A stretch of DNA of 64,000 bases from Haliclona indistincta (GCA_964017065.1 OZ024786.1:7445047-7509046), one strand, 5' to 3'; counted from the stretch's first letter, positions 11,740 to 23,010 are shown. Numbers and translations: made by a program. The notes: a model not told the origin generated them from the sequence alone.

Positions 11740-12200
11740 TTATACACATGCATTTAGATAGTGACATTTGTTGTTTTGATGTATGATTTTGTGTATTGAC
11801 CTTTGAATGAGTTGTGGGTAAATGAACCACAAAGTGCCATTTGGGTGGGAGTGACTTTTCTGGGTAGAACCTACTGAATTCCAAATGGTGTGTCTCAATA
11901 AGTTGTCTGAGATAATAATGCTAACCCAGCTTGTGAGTTTTAGTGTATGATCCAATGGAGTTGCACGGTTCAACTCATCACAGTAGAGGTTTATCTGTAA
12001 AGCATGAGGATCAGATTGAAACAAAGGGTGTGATTTGTACTGCTCTCCGTCAAAGTAGTCTCCCAGTAGACCATCAGGCATCAAGTGAGGGTTATACCAG
12101 ACATTATCACATGCATGCACTGGCGGTATACTAACGGTCAAACTCATTTGCTGTTTGAAATACTCTTTCCGATAGTGTGCTGTTTCTAGGCCTACAAATG
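11740..12200 (-). pseudogene. Second EnSpm-like fragment
   Basis: Minus-strand ORF of 135 aa. It holds GLLGDYFDGEQYKSHPLFQ then ALQINLYCDELNRATPLD, the same block seen degraded at 10.7 kb (YCDGDAFKEHPLF, then YNEMEVINPLG). So this is a separate copy rather than part of the same gene. After that block the sequence loses similarity. The upstream part (MSLTVSIPPVHACDNVWYN) has no clear match. Confidence 0.55.
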
Positions 12201-12488
12201 GGTCGAGGTATCCTCAGACTGAGCGTGGAGACTGGAGACTGAGCGTGACTGTGCACGGTCAAGTACTGTGCAGATGAGCTGTTGTGTGTCTGTCATGAGC
12301 TCTTCTAAAGATGATAGAGGAATCCTGTTCTTCTCGCCTGTTTCTAACAGGAACAGAACAGCGGCTCTCTTTACATGCTCTGAAGATCATCATGATGCAT
12401 CAGCTTGCTGCTTGCTTGGGTCATCTTGTAGAAACATCTGTTACACACTATTCACACATTGAGAAACTATTCACACTTAATCATTGGA

Positions 12489-13149
12489 TTAGGGACAAGT
12501 GAAGTCATGTAGACGATGCACAATGCTCATAAACATGTAACGAGATTCACAATCATAGTGCAATACCAAAGTAACGATGATATTCCTCAAGTCAGGACTA
12601 GATTTGTTCACATAGTAGCGTTTCCAAATGCGATAGTATTTCAGATCGAGATCCATAATACTCGGCTTTGACTTTCCAGAAACATAAACATCGCCAAATT
12701 CATCAACGCTCAACCACATTCTGTAACTTCTGCCCCATGCTCAGAAATCAACAAATAAGAAAGTAGCATCACTCTCAGATCGAGTGCTGACCATTTCAGC
12801 GCATGCTAGCACAACTCTGGTTTATCAAAACAATCAAGGAGGTCTAAGTCATGCAAAATAAGAACACAAATTTGAAAATACCTGGATATTGCTTTGTCAT
12901 CATCATGACAGCAACATTCCTGGTCGATAGAGTAAATTCAATAATGAACAATAATGTTTTCTATAGTCATACCTTTACGCCAGCATAGCTTGGACTTCTG
13001 TTTTGATGATCTGTGTCTTGAGCAGCTTGAAGAGGCGTAGCAAATCGTAAAACAAGTCTGTTAACTGTTTTCAAGTCAATTCCCTCCTCCACTAGTTTCT
13101 CCCAGCCATGTGTACTGAGTACATAGATTATGTCTCTCATCACTTCCAA
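12489..13149 (-). CDS. Hypothetical protein, two or three exons
   Basis: Two minus-strand open segments look coding. 12967-13149 starts MEVMRDIIYVLSTHGWEKL and ends before a possible donor. 12489-12719 contains MWLSVDEFGDVYVSGKSKP and a region rich in Tyr, Arg and Lys. Amino-acid composition is protein-like and the strands agree, but I recognise no family. A piece reading TPLQAAQ is weakly ankyrin-like. Exon joins are not proven. Confidence 0.3.
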
Positions 13150-13295
13150 GATACTGATTTAGGCATGATAAGATCTGCTAGGTGCCTGGCAATTGGTTTG
13201 CGATAGTGGACGTGATCGAAAGCTGTGATTACTGGTGCCATTTTTTAATGCACATACAGCCTGTTTCTGCTCCACATCACGATCATCATACAAAT

Positions 13296-13780
13296 CTTGG
13301 TCTTGTCGATGTTGTCGAAGTAAGCAGCCATAAGGTCTGTCTCAAAGCAGCTGGATACCTCTTGGTCTTGTCCATATTGCTCTGGTCAATGTAAGCAGCC
13401 ATAAGGTCTATCTCCAAGCAGCTGGATACCTCTTGGTCTTGTCCATATTGCTCTGGTCAATGTAAGCAGCCATAAGGTCTGTCTCCGAGCAGCTGGATAC
13501 CTCTTGGTCTTGTCCATATTGCTCTGGTCAATGTAAGCAGCCATAAGGTCTGTCTCAAAGCAGCTGGATACCTCTTGGTCTTGTCCATATTGCTCTGGTC
13601 AATGTAAGCAGCCATAAGGTCTGTCTCCGAGCAGCTGGATACCTCTTGGTCTTGTCCATATTGCTCTGGTCAATGTAAGCAGCCATAAGGTCTGTCTCCG
13701 AGCAGCTGGATACCTCTTGGTCTTGTCCATATTGCTCTGGTCAATGTAAGCAGCCATAAGGTCTGTCTCCGAGCAGCTTG
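13296..13780. repeat. 71-bp tandem repeat, about seven copies
   Basis: A unit containing GTAAGCAGCCATAAGGTCTG recurs with exact 71-bp spacing at 13381, 13452, 13523, 13594, 13665 and 13736 (start of TCTGGTCAAT). The first unit is about 6 bp shorter and diverged. Copies differ mainly at one spot (CTCAAAG, CTCCAAG or CTCCGAG). Since 71 is not a multiple of three, each unit shifts frame, so the array is unlikely to be a coding repeat as it stands. Read on the minus strand, each unit encodes a DLMAAYIDQSNMDKTK-like peptide. Confidence 0.95.
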
Positions 13781-13799
13781 GTTGTGGGTTGATGAGTAC

Positions 13800-14300
13800 C
13801 TGAATAATAATGTAATGTTATTGTAATTTAAACATGCACCATTTGTGACCAGATTTTACAAAACCCTCCACATGGGTCATATTACATATTTCATGATTGC
13901 TATGGTAACCTGTACTGTGATTGCTACAGAAGCTGTGTGCAAAGTTTGAAAGCATTCACATGCATGGGTTCCTAGTTACGGCTGATTTTACCACGCGTGT
14001 ACAGCAATCATTAAACTAGGAAAATCACGTTCGAAGTCATTGTTAGGCACATTGATAAACAAATCCGTATATCTCCGCTTTTACGTAATGTGGGCGGGGC
14101 CAACCACGTATTGGTGGAGTTAATGCAAACACGTAGATCTTTTTTTGTGAACCAAAGCTGGTCTGATCGCAATAAATCCTGGCTAATCAAGGCTCTAGGA
14201 CTATAGAACGTGTGACTAGTTGGCTTATTTTAAGGACTACATCCCTTTGGTAGATGGCTTTTACTGCCTTTTAAGGTGAGAGTATGTGTGTATGAGACGA
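13800..14300. other. No gene recognised
   Basis: No exon or repeat with support. Confidence 0.4.
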
Positions 14301-14307
14301 CTGTCTG

Positions 14308-14885
14308 TCAGTTTTTGAGTCTTCTCTTAGGTGGCGGTGGAATCACAGTTGGCTCTGGGCACACTAGGTCTTGACAATCAGACGGACAGAATTCTCTGAT
14401 TTTCTCAAAGAGATACTGTTGGCGTTTGTGCGATAATCCGGCAGGAGTGATCGTGTCTGGAAGATGTTGTCTTGTGGGCTTCAGCATCTTGATATCCTTT
14501 ACTGGACTGTAAGAACTCTCCTGGATGCTAACAATGCCAGGTTTCTCACCTGTGAAGGTTAGGTGGTGCATGCTTTTGATTCCTTTGAGTGCCGTTTGTT
14601 TAAATGGTGTGTCAAAGTAGGTGGCCCAATCATAAACTGGCACTATGACCTGTCTGTCTTCCATGCATGGGAGGAGATAGAACATCAGCCAGTACTGGTA
14701 CTCAGATGCTCTAATATAATACTATTTTTATGACTGCACAGAATTGCAATTTCTATAATAGGAATCATTAATTGTAACACAGTACTTCCTATCTTTAGAC
14801 TCCATGGCGCTTTGCTGATGAGCCTTGGTGCCGTTGGTGGCATAATGGCTATCAACTTAGCATCAATCTGTGCTGACATCTTGCC
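14308..14885 (-). CDS. Repeat-borne hypothetical protein, C-terminal two exons
   Basis: Exon A (about 14760-14879) encodes AQIDAKLIAIMPPTAPRLIS. Exon B runs from an acceptor after ATTAG at about 14717 and reads SEYQYWLMFYLLPCMEDRQV, then a VYDWATYF block, an MHHLTF block and GLSHKRQQYLFEKIREFCP, ending with a basic KRRLKN tail. This arrangement resembles uncharacterised proteins found in many copies in sponge and cnidarian genomes, probably transposon products. No enzyme motif is visible. The intron between the pieces is inferred from the frame change and an in-frame stop upstream of ex. B. Confidence 0.45.
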
Positions 14886-15133
14886 ACAGTACCATCCTTG
14901 ATGGTGATGGACTGTACTGAGTCAATTCTTACATGTTGTATTAGCAAGTACCAGTTGCATTTTCTTACAGTTGTATAATATTATGTAACTCTTTCTATTA
15001 TACCTAGACTGCAGTACACCGGCCACTGTTCGACACCAACTGCTGTTCGATTCCAATAGAGCATGATAATGTGATGCTTATAATGATAGATCTTAAAACA
15101 GTTTTAATAACAGAAACAGTTACAAATTAATTA

Positions 15134-15300
15134 TTAATTCTGTTCTACATTATTGGGCTGAACAACTATATATTTCTCATTGGGTGTACTCATAAGTACA
15201 ACTTTGTCCTTTATATTAGTAATTGGAACTTCTATCAGCTGTGCACTTGTCTCGACGGGAATAACATAGCTGTTTAGTAGATCATTTCTTTGGTGATGTT
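15134..15300 (-). CDS. C-terminal exon of a repeat-borne protein
   Basis: An open minus-strand segment reads NSYVIPVETSAQLIEVPITN and ends VQPNNVEQN just before the stop. Such short beta-rich tails close several transposon-encoded proteins, but I cannot assign this one. The upstream 15300-15397 part (Cys-rich, hydrophobic) probably lies outside the exon. Confidence 0.3.
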
Positions 15301-15564
15301 GTAGTGATTGTCGGCAAGGTTGACCTGCTGTGAGGTTAAAGATCTTGGTAGAGCACGTAGAACAGAAACAAGTGCAAAAGGCGAGGAAGATAAGCAAAAA
15401 ATGACAAATTTGATAGTACTAGAGTCACTCAGTACGACAGAGCAAATACTATCATCACGTTTTCGAGATCTAGACCATCTTAGAGAGTAGTATAAAGTAC
15501 CATCTTTATAAAGCCTTTAAAAAAACTTCAAGTGAAGTATTGGCTAGACCGAGTGCTTCTATCT

Positions 15565-15965
15565 CTGCACTTGTCACTTCAGTAGTAGTAGGAACCACCG
15601 TTAGAAGGGGCTTGATTAATGCCATCAATGGCGCCTATAATTGGATCCATGCATTCAAAGAGTGAGAGAGAGATTGAGATGGATTAACAGTACCTATACA
15701 ATTCGGGAAATTCCACAGGGCCTCGAACTGTTGACTGATGCCGAGCCATTCCTCCTTTCTTGATGGTGTAGCACAGCCCACAAAGCAACGCATGTTTCTT
15801 GGACTATGCCACACACTGTCGATTTTCTCTTTCGGAAATTGAATGAAAGAGATACCTGTACCATAATAGACATACTGATAATAACTATGAATAAATTAAA
15901 CAACCTGTGAATCTCTAGCAGCAAGAAACCTCAAGGTTAAAGCCAACCTCTCTGCAGCAGAGATC
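15565..15965 (-). pseudogene. Harbinger transposase fragment 2
   Basis: Exon pieces: 15905-15960 reads ERLALTLRFLAARDSQ. A 49-bp intron follows (15856-15904). Exon 15694-15855 reads FRKRKSTVCGIVQETC, then after a 1-nt frame change EEWLGISQQFEALWNFPNC. A 58-bp intron (15636-15693, GTACTG...TATAG) then splices precisely to GAIDGINQAP, the first catalytic Asp block. A stop comes 10 codons later, so the transposase is truncated. Same superfamily as the copy at 1 kb but clearly diverged from it. Confidence 0.8.
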
Positions 15966-16108
15966 ATTCTTTACAAACAATGAAGCACCTGGAGTCGGAC
16001 ATTGAGGCTGATACAGTGGTCAGCTTCACACATTCTCATGCTTTATCATTGAATGTAACAATCTGACAAGGATAGAATATTATGCACAATAATAATAATT
16101 ATTATTAG

Positions 16109-16495
16109 CTATAATGGGTACCTGCTATAGGTATTCTCATGGTCGTCTAAGGAAAGCTTGGGATTGATGGTTGGGACTGGCAGAGATGTTGACATGTTAG
16201 TCGGTGTTAGTGACAGTGAAGAAACGATTGTTGCATCAGGCACTGATGTTGATTGTGTGATGGGTCTGGGCACAGGAAAAACGGATACAGAGGCTGTTGA
16301 CTTGCTTGTTGCAACTTCTGACGATGGTCCTGGTCTTGAATGAAGATATGATGGTTGTGATACAGGAACACCGGATACAGAGGCAGATACTGATGTAGCA
16401 GGTGGCAGTTGTTGGTGCTTCGCTGAATGAGCAGCACACGATCCCTTACGCTTTGACACATTTCCTGTATGTTCTGTTGCTGCCAGCACAGTCAT
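16109..16495 (-). CDS. Ser/Thr/Pro/Val-rich low-complexity ORF
   Basis: Open for 128 codons on the minus strand with no domain: runs of Ser-Val-Pro and Thr-Ser. It overlaps the start of the plus-strand ubiquitin-like exon only at its upstream end. It may be a disordered exon of an unknown gene or chance; a low-complexity DNA bias (CTG/CTT-rich) makes chance plausible. Confidence 0.25.
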   Translation of the reverse strand: MTVLAATEHTGNVSKRKGSCAAHSAKHQQLPPATSVSASVSGVPVSQPSYLHSRPGPSSEVATSKSTASVSVFPVPRPITQSTSVPDATIVSSLSLTPTNMSTSLPVPTINPKLSLDDHENTYSRYPL

Positions 16496-17022
16496 CTGCT
16501 TTCATCCTCGCTTATGAAGACTACCAGGAGAAGCTAAGACAAGATCCATCTAGTGCAGAGGGTTCTCAAGCGCTCGACATAGAGCAGTTGCTGAGATTCA
16601 GTCAGATGTGTGGCACTGTCGGCGACCCTGCTAATAAAGCACTGATTAAGGTACACGTGAAGACGCTTACAGGAAAGACGATAGAGATAGCGGTGCCAGT
16701 AGATGCTACCATACAGCGTCTTAAAGGAGCCATAGAAGACAAGGAGCGCATTCCAGTGGAGCAACAGCGGCTAGTATTCTCATCAGCTTCTTTAGAAGAT
16801 GAGAAGACACTTGAGCATTATGGAATACACTCTGAGTCTACAGTAATGATGATTATAAGGTTAAAGGGCGGTGCTACCATGTTGTATCACATGGACACGT
16901 CTCTTCTTGATCCTCGGTTTGATTACGACTTCTCTGGAATGAAAGACGATGGCACTAAGTTAATGAGGAGGATATCAATTCAACAGACTTGTGGTCGTTT
17001 GTTAAGCTATCACTACTACTAG
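16490..17022 (+). pseudogene. Ubiquitin-like domain protein with decayed C-terminal domain
   Basis: Exon beginning after an acceptor (CCAGCACAG, about 16490). A helical lead-in (AYEDYQEKLRQDPSS) precedes a full ubiquitin fold: KVHVKTLTGKTIEIAVPVD, then DKERIPVEQQRLVF, then LEHYGIHSESTVMMIIRLKGG. The domain covers about 16645-16875. After LKGG comes LLDPRFDYDFSGMKDDG, the start of a second module that follows ubiquitin-like domains in some fish and invertebrate proteins. There the frame breaks: a G-G-Y-Q-F-N-R continuation is seen one base out of phase at about 16965, and a stop follows at 17020. The ubiquitin part is intact. Acceptor and full gene structure upstream are not established. Confidence 0.65.
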
Positions 17023-17029
17023 TCACAGT

Positions 17030-17860
17030 CACCATTCACCATCTGTCCCAGCTATCACCTTCTCACCATCTGTCCCAAAAAACTGGTTGTTTTGAAGTTT
17101 CAGTCTTAATCTGAGAAAAAAAAATTGTAAGTACCAAAGGTTTTCAGTTCGCTCCGGCTTGCCCTCTCATTTTTACCTTTCCAGTAAAAATCAAGTAACT
17201 AGAAGTTGGTATCATATAGCACAGTGGCTGCAGAATGGGTCAAATAATCCCATACACATTTCATAGTAATGTAACATACCTACACTTGGCTCTCCAGCGC
17301 GCCTGCGTCTTGTATGCATGACTCTAAACTTGTAGGTACACCAACATGGAATACATATCGTATACCAATCCAAAAGCAGAGGTAGCAACAACAAGGCTCC
17401 GTCCAGTTGAGAGTACTGCTTTCTTGTTTCTTCACCAGTGTAGGCTGCTGCTGTGATGTTTGTGTATCATTATAATTATAATAAATTATTTTTATCACAC
17501 TTATTTGAAAACATAAATATTAACTCCGACAAATTATACTTTCATGCTAATCCTTTATCTGCTGAAGTTTTTCCATATAAGTGCATTACAGGAGGTGGTT
17601 TTTGAATTTCATCAGCAAGATACTTCCCCAAGATAGGCCCACGCGAGCTTTTGAGTACAAAATTAGATAGGTATGTATATTGATGTTGACAGTTAATAAG
17701 ACACAGAATTCAGTTCGCATACATTTAGCACGACAGTGACTAAGCAAAAATCACGCAACGTGGTTGTGTAGTAGGCCACTCCCATTTTAATGCAGCTGCT
17801 GCTGCTTGCTGCTGGTGACTTATATTACTGACAGTGCATCAGAGAATGTACAGATCAGTT
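17030..17860. other. No gene recognised
   Basis: AT-rich, no supported exon. Confidence 0.4.
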
Positions 17861-17866
17861 GCACTT

Positions 17867-18082
17867 CTAAGAATCGTCTGTATGGTAGCAGACTCCTCCT
17901 GATAACCGAGCAAACAGATCTTCTATCCTTGGAATAGGACATGCATCAAGTTTGGAAGCAGAGTTCACAGTCATCTTAAAATGTCCACAAATTTGTAGCG
18001 ATTTCTTATCACTTTTTAGCACTGGAACGATAGGCGCTGCCCAATCTGCAAACTGTATTGGCTCCAGAACCTTTGTTTGCAC
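17867..18082 (-). pseudogene. Ty3/gypsy-type reverse transcriptase fragment
   Basis: The minus-strand reading LEPIQFADWAAPIVPVLKSD, then a KMTVNSASKLD segment and PIPRIEDLFARLSGG, is the N-terminal fingers region of a Ty3/gypsy RT. Similarity stops after SGG, before the first catalytic Asp, so it is a short broken fragment. Confidence 0.85.
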
Positions 18083-18183
18083 CAGGTGGTCTAGTTCACT
18101 TGCGGCTTCTAGAGGAAGTCGTCAGTCGACTAGAGACGGCTGAACTATGACTTAAGAGGGAGAAATGTGTGTTGATGTCTGAG

Positions 18184-18945
18184 TCAGTGGAGTACTTGGG
18201 TCGTTACACTCACAGAGACTTCAGAAGATTGTGTTGCTCTACTTGAAAGCTCCACTAAGGCGCCCTCAATTCTTTCGTTGCTTTTCTTGAGCTCTGCCTG
18301 CTCTTCCATTAGCTGACTCAAAGATGATCTTTGAGCTGGAGTGATCGGTCTAGGTGTAGTGTTGTGGTTGGAGCCTGCCGTAGGTGGTGGCGTAACTTGT
18401 ACTTGCTGCAGCACACTTGAGGACTGTGGAATTGGTGAAGGACCGCGTTTCGTAATTCGGTCTCAACGCTGGATCTGTGATTGTCTTGACGTGATCGCAA
18501 AAGTGTGAGTGGAACGATGGTTTTACGGTTGTGTGGCTAAAGTAGGCAGGAATCTGTTGTCTGATTGGTCACTTTGCACTTCGCTATCAAATGTATATTA
18601 TCTGAACAGCAGCAGCAACCATGTTAGCTTGCAAAGTGACTTCATGTTAACTGGCAGTGGCTAGCTGTCATGCACTGTTCAGGTTCTGCACCATAAGGAT
18701 AGCTAGCACATTTATGCCTTCTGCATTCCACTAGAATCCAGAAACAAATGCGTACCGTGCCAGTACCTTCGACTAGTGATGAAGCTACTTGTCAATCAGC
18801 AACTTTTTCTTTGGTGGCACTGCTGAATCACACGTGATTATGTTACAAGTGCATGTGTGTGGGTGTTTCTTATTGTAGATCCTTGGATTCTAATTTCTGA
18901 TGAGAACATTGTATGACAAAAACCCAAAATTTAAGTATCCTTTAA
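18184..18945 (-). repeat. Retroelement-related dispersed repeat, copy A
   Basis: From about 18279 to 18940 this matches 25454-26044 in the same orientation at high identity. On the minus strand it contains an open reading (MLQQVQVTPPPTAGSN, then a Glu/Lys coiled coil) that looks like the start of a gag-like protein. The part upstream of it is non-coding leader. Copy A has about 80 bp more than copy B around 18625-18700. The neighbouring gypsy RT and gag pieces suggest an LTR-retroelement origin; LTR ends were not identified. Confidence 0.6.
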
Positions 18946-19185
18946 CTTTATCGCTTTCCATAAATGCTTCCTGTTGTAATAAAACAAATACCATTCCGAA
19001 CCATGACCATGAACGATTGCGCCAGTTAGGTGTGTTCTGAGGTGCCAGAGGTTGACCATTGACTTGTTCAACTTCTTGAGGTGAGGTAGATTAGTTCCCG
19101 ACTGATCCATTCCATCTATGATGATAGAAATAATTGAGGAATCAATCTCTGCCTTGGTCCACTGCTTCATTGGTTTGTGAAGCAC
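18931..19185 (-). pseudogene. Repeat-borne protein fragment (IDGMDQ...NLPH type)
   Basis: The minus-strand open segment reads IIIDGMDQSGTNLPHLKKLN, then LRTHLTGAIVHGHGSEW. The DGMDQ-x-NLPH signature is shared by uncharacterised DUF7869-like proteins dispersed in many invertebrate genomes. The first Asp may be catalytic in a nuclease fold, but that is speculation. Only about 80 codons remain. Confidence 0.5.
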
Positions 19186-19399
19186 ATATGCATATGAACA
19201 TGTGGTTATCCGCCATCCAGTCTACTCCATGTCTCTCTTCTAGTGGAATTTTTACTAGACTGTTTAAATCTAGTCATTAGTCAATTTGTTGTGTGTCTTT
19301 AGTCACTCTAATGTGTTAAAATTACTTTTCAGTGTTCATCCTGGTTATCAATGGGAAGGAATAGACAGGTCCAATGGATTTGAAAAGGCAATTGTTTCT

Positions 19400-19560
19400 G
19401 AGACGAGCAGAGAAGGTCAAGGAAGCAGCTTGCAAGTGGAAGTCAATGTTGATGTTGTGCAATGTCGACTTCTCTGCATTATTGCACTGTTCCATTACAA
19501 CATAAAGCATGTCATGTGTACCAGCAGAGGTAGAAAGACCTGCATAACCAAAATTTTGAA
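19400..19560 (+). repeat. Third partial copy of the 1.3-kb element's internal segment
   Basis: Matches 27484-27590 directly and 20800-20913 inverted (GTCAATGTTGATGTTGTG and onward). Fragment only. Confidence 0.7.
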
Positions 19561-19749
19561 AATAACTATTGAATACCTGTCTGTCGTTTGGTTGCTTACA
19601 AACACAAAAAACTATCTGAAACATTGCTGCTGACTTCATGGTCCTAAATGACATCAATAGTAGCAATAGTAGGATTTAAATTAGGTATACATCCACCTCA
19701 AATCATTGGAATAATGAAAACGTGTACTCTTAAACATGCTATGATCATA

Positions 19750-20115
19750 TTAAGTAGTTGTGTTTACAGACTGGTGGACTTGGTCATCATCATAACTATA
19801 GACACTGGTTCTGCTGTGGCCAGTCAGCCACACTTCACAGCAGTCACTCTGTCTCACACTGCTCAATGCATCACCCAACGTGCAGGATGGACTATAAAAA
19901 TGCACTATAAAATCCCTGAAGGCGACTGAAGGCTTAGTAATTTGCCCCAGAAAATGAGTTAGAGAACTTTGCTCCCTTGCATCGTCTGGAAGGTTGGGAT
20001 ATGCACTATCAGCTAGTAGGCGAATATTCTCGGCAAATTCAGGCCAACCAACATTGCGTTGCTTACAGCGAGCTTGCAATTCAGCCAAATAGAGTTCTTT
20101 CTTCGAAGTTGACTC
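19750..20115 (-). pseudogene. Retroelement gag fragment
   Basis: The reading ELYLAELQARCKQRNVGW, then FAENIRLLADSAYPN and LTHFLGQITKPS, is characteristic of the capsid region of Ty3/gypsy-type elements seen in invertebrates. It begins right after an in-frame stop at about 20115 and loses similarity near 19930. Fragment only. Confidence 0.7.
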
Positions 20116-20407
20116 TTAGCAAAAAGTACAGAGCATGATATACAGGGTTACTCATGACGTACAAAAGAATACAGTTCTTGTTCAGGGTTAAAACATACAG
20201 TCAACAACGTGAGACAGTACTAGTCTTGCTTTGCTGGTGCTACTGTTATGATTTCTTTTGTCACTTGTAGTAGGATAATAGGCTCTGTCCGTAGGCGATG
20301 GCATAGATTGTACTTTTAAGATGATGCCCTTTGAATTTCATCACAATAATCATGTCCAAACAAAAAAAATAGAAGTAGTGATAACAATGCAAGGCAAAAA
20401 TAAAGAC

Positions 20408-21710
20408 AAAGTTTGGAGGACGCTAAGTGGTTCAGGATATTTGACATTCTGATGTGACACCATCCAGTAACAGCTCCTCGATTTTGTGTAAAATGAAGCG
20501 ATGCACTTTTTGAGCAGGTGCAGTAACTATCCCAGTATGATGGCAACTGTGAGACTCGTTTGTCGGTAGTGACAAGAAAAATTCTGAAACTACCTTCATA
20601 AACTATTTTCAGCCTAAGCTTATTTTAAAGACTTGAGCTTATTTTGATTTTGTACATGAGTGCTGCAAATAGTCAGAAGTGACAATGTTACAACGTACAC
20701 ATTGTAGAAGGTGGTTTAGTGATGGCTAAGAGTGCTGGTGAGCTCCTTAGAGGAAGAGCACAAGCATACAAAGTGGTTAATACAAAATGAAAACAAAATA
20801 ACCTCATGCTGGTCTTTCTACCTCTGCTGGTACACATGACAAGCTTTATGTTGTAATGGAACAGTGCAATACTGCAGAGAAGTCGACATCGCACAACATC
20901 AACATTGACGTTTAATAAGAGAAAACATTGTTGACAGCTTATTTGGGTATGTGTTCCCTATCTCAGCCTTAATCATTTTTGTACTCTCTATGGTTCTACG
21001 ATATGCTTTGTCCGTTTGGCATTACCATGTGGACGAATCAAGACATTGTGAGCTGTAACACAATCAAACTTATACACAATTAATGCCAACGAGGTTCGTT
21101 GACCTCTTGAATCTATTTTTTAGAAAGAGAGAATGTAACAATAATGAAGTGCCATAGGTGGAGATGCCATAGGTGGAGTACATAGCATACTACATTACCA
21201 AGTAATCTGTTACACATACCTGTAGCATTGTAATGCTGGTAACATCAAAAAATCAATATTTGTACTGGAAAAGTGCATAGAAGTAGTTCGCCACAATCAA
21301 TCAAGGTCTTGCTAATGATGTGTGTCACAGGAGAGCTGATGAACATCAAACCACGTTATATGTGATTCGTTGTTATGTATTGATGTTACATAATTACGTT
21401 CTATTATAATGATAATTTACCCACAGTAAAAATGGGTGCAACGAAGCAGTGGTTATCGCATGTTTATCCTGACTTATCGGGTAAAGGTTATTAGGAAATG
21501 ATAAGCATGATGGGAATGCTTTGTTCATGTATTATTTATAGAGTGGTTTTTTACTTTTAAAATTTTTTATTTTAAAGGATACTTGTCTTAGAAAAATTTG
21601 TTCACATATTTTGTATGTGTGTTCACATACAAATAAGTGAAACCTTTATTTCTATAGAACCATAGAAATCATAAATAAATAGATGTAGAAAGATTAATCA
21701 TAGATTAATA
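20408..21710. mobile_element. 1.3-kb element, copy A (uninterrupted)
   Basis: Collinear with 26558-30111 once the nested inserts there are removed. It starts near AAGTTTGGA and ends near GAAAGATTAATCA. Minus-strand remains near 20440-20560 correspond to a domain that is complete in copy B. A plus-strand reading at 20810-20915 contains AGLSTSAGTHDKLYVVMEQC. The segment 20707-20913 is inverted relative to copy B. No terminal inverted repeat was found and no clear target duplication is visible for this copy. Confidence 0.7.
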
Positions 21711-22990
21711 AGTGCATCTGCTTAACAATCAGCAACAATGAGTTGCCTGTAACAATTGGTTGTTTCTGCTGCAGTAGGGTATCCTGAAGATCGTCAATAA
21801 AAACATATATCATAATATCATATCGTCCTCATTAGTGACTAGCCTTTTTTGTGCAACTTGTGGTTGTGGGGCAGTCAAATGCTTGTTTGGAAAGATGTCA
21901 ATATTTATTGTCAAGTATGGACCAAAATAATCACCACAGCACACCTGATGGTTCAGAGAGTCCCTCTTTTTGATCAGCTTCAATTGAGCCCCAATTGCCT
22001 TCACCATTGATATTATTAATTTTATTGATCCGACAACAGGAGAAATGCCTCTCCATCCACTTCATTATCTATAAAAATAATGAAAGTAACTGTTACTTGT
22101 TTATTCTGAACTTGACCTTTTGAATCACTAACAACTGCGGCAACATGCATTTGAATGTGTTAGGGCAGCTGAATGTTAATTAGTAGCTATTAATGTTAAC
22201 GTTGGCCCAATATAGTCGTTTCCTGGAGCTCTGGGTGGATGAAATTCCGCTGGAGGCTAGTGGGCTGTTGGCGAAACTAGCAGTCGTAATCTATCCGTCC
22301 TCAGCCTCCATGACGCATGGCCTCGCGAACAAAGAGGCGCCGGCAAGGGTGTGGCTACACCCATTTTTGATTTAAGCTACACACGGCCACAATATACATA
22401 GTGGCCGTGTGAAGAGATAGTATGGACAATAAAAGAGTTTGACAATCAATAACACTGTAGTGTATGTATAGTCGAGATCGCACATAAGCAGTGAAAGTGA
22501 CAATGACAGTAAATCATTAAAAAAAACCATAAACAGTGAAGGTGACCAAGAGACGGCTTCTGTTAGTACCAGTCTGTTTAGCTACCTCACTCTAGATCTT
22601 GTGTTCCTGGTAAGATGGGTGTCTGTTTGTAGAGACAAGTGCGAATTCGCACATAACTTGTGAATTCGCACTAACTTAAAACAAGTGCGAATTCGCACTA
22701 ACTTAAAACATGCATAATTATATATCAGGCATGGCAACGGGCATAGATAGTGAATAGTTACACAGTTGTAAATAACTTACACTTAGCGCCACAATAGAAG
22801 CCCAATCTTTCCGTCTCGTCGTCGTCATGACGCTCTCTGCACTCTGCTCTGGCACTCTGCTCTCTCTCTGCGTGTTGTTGCGAGGGCGTGGCTTGAACGC
22901 GCACGTGATCATAGATCTTAGAGACTAACGTACCCGGGATAGGAAACTCGTAAATTTTGTTTGCGGATGATGGTTGCGCGCGAAATAAGA
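21711..22990. other. No gene recognised; EcoRI-like palindromes and a hairpin
   Basis: An 11-bp hairpin (CACACGGCCAC / GTGGCCGTGTG) lies at 22380-22411. GTGCGAATTCGCAC, itself a perfect palindrome, occurs at 22639-22652 and 22685-22698 with a truncated copy between. 22780-22990 is less AT-rich and could be the promoter side of the exon that starts at 23011. Confidence 0.4.
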
Positions 22991-23010
22991 ATCAGTAACA
23001 GGCGAACAAT

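Noticed and set aside
13296..13780. CRISPR-like array
   Set aside because: Units are contiguous 71-bp repeats without unique spacers, and the genome is eukaryotic; it is a plain tandem repeat.
15040..15060. tRNA T-loop-like GTTCGATTCC
   Set aside because: No acceptor stem, D arm or anticodon arm at the right distances.
18279..18940. LTR of a gypsy element
   Set aside because: Two direct copies (with 25454-26044) would fit, but no TG...CA ends or 4-6-bp duplication could be placed, and coding sequence seems to lie inside the repeat.
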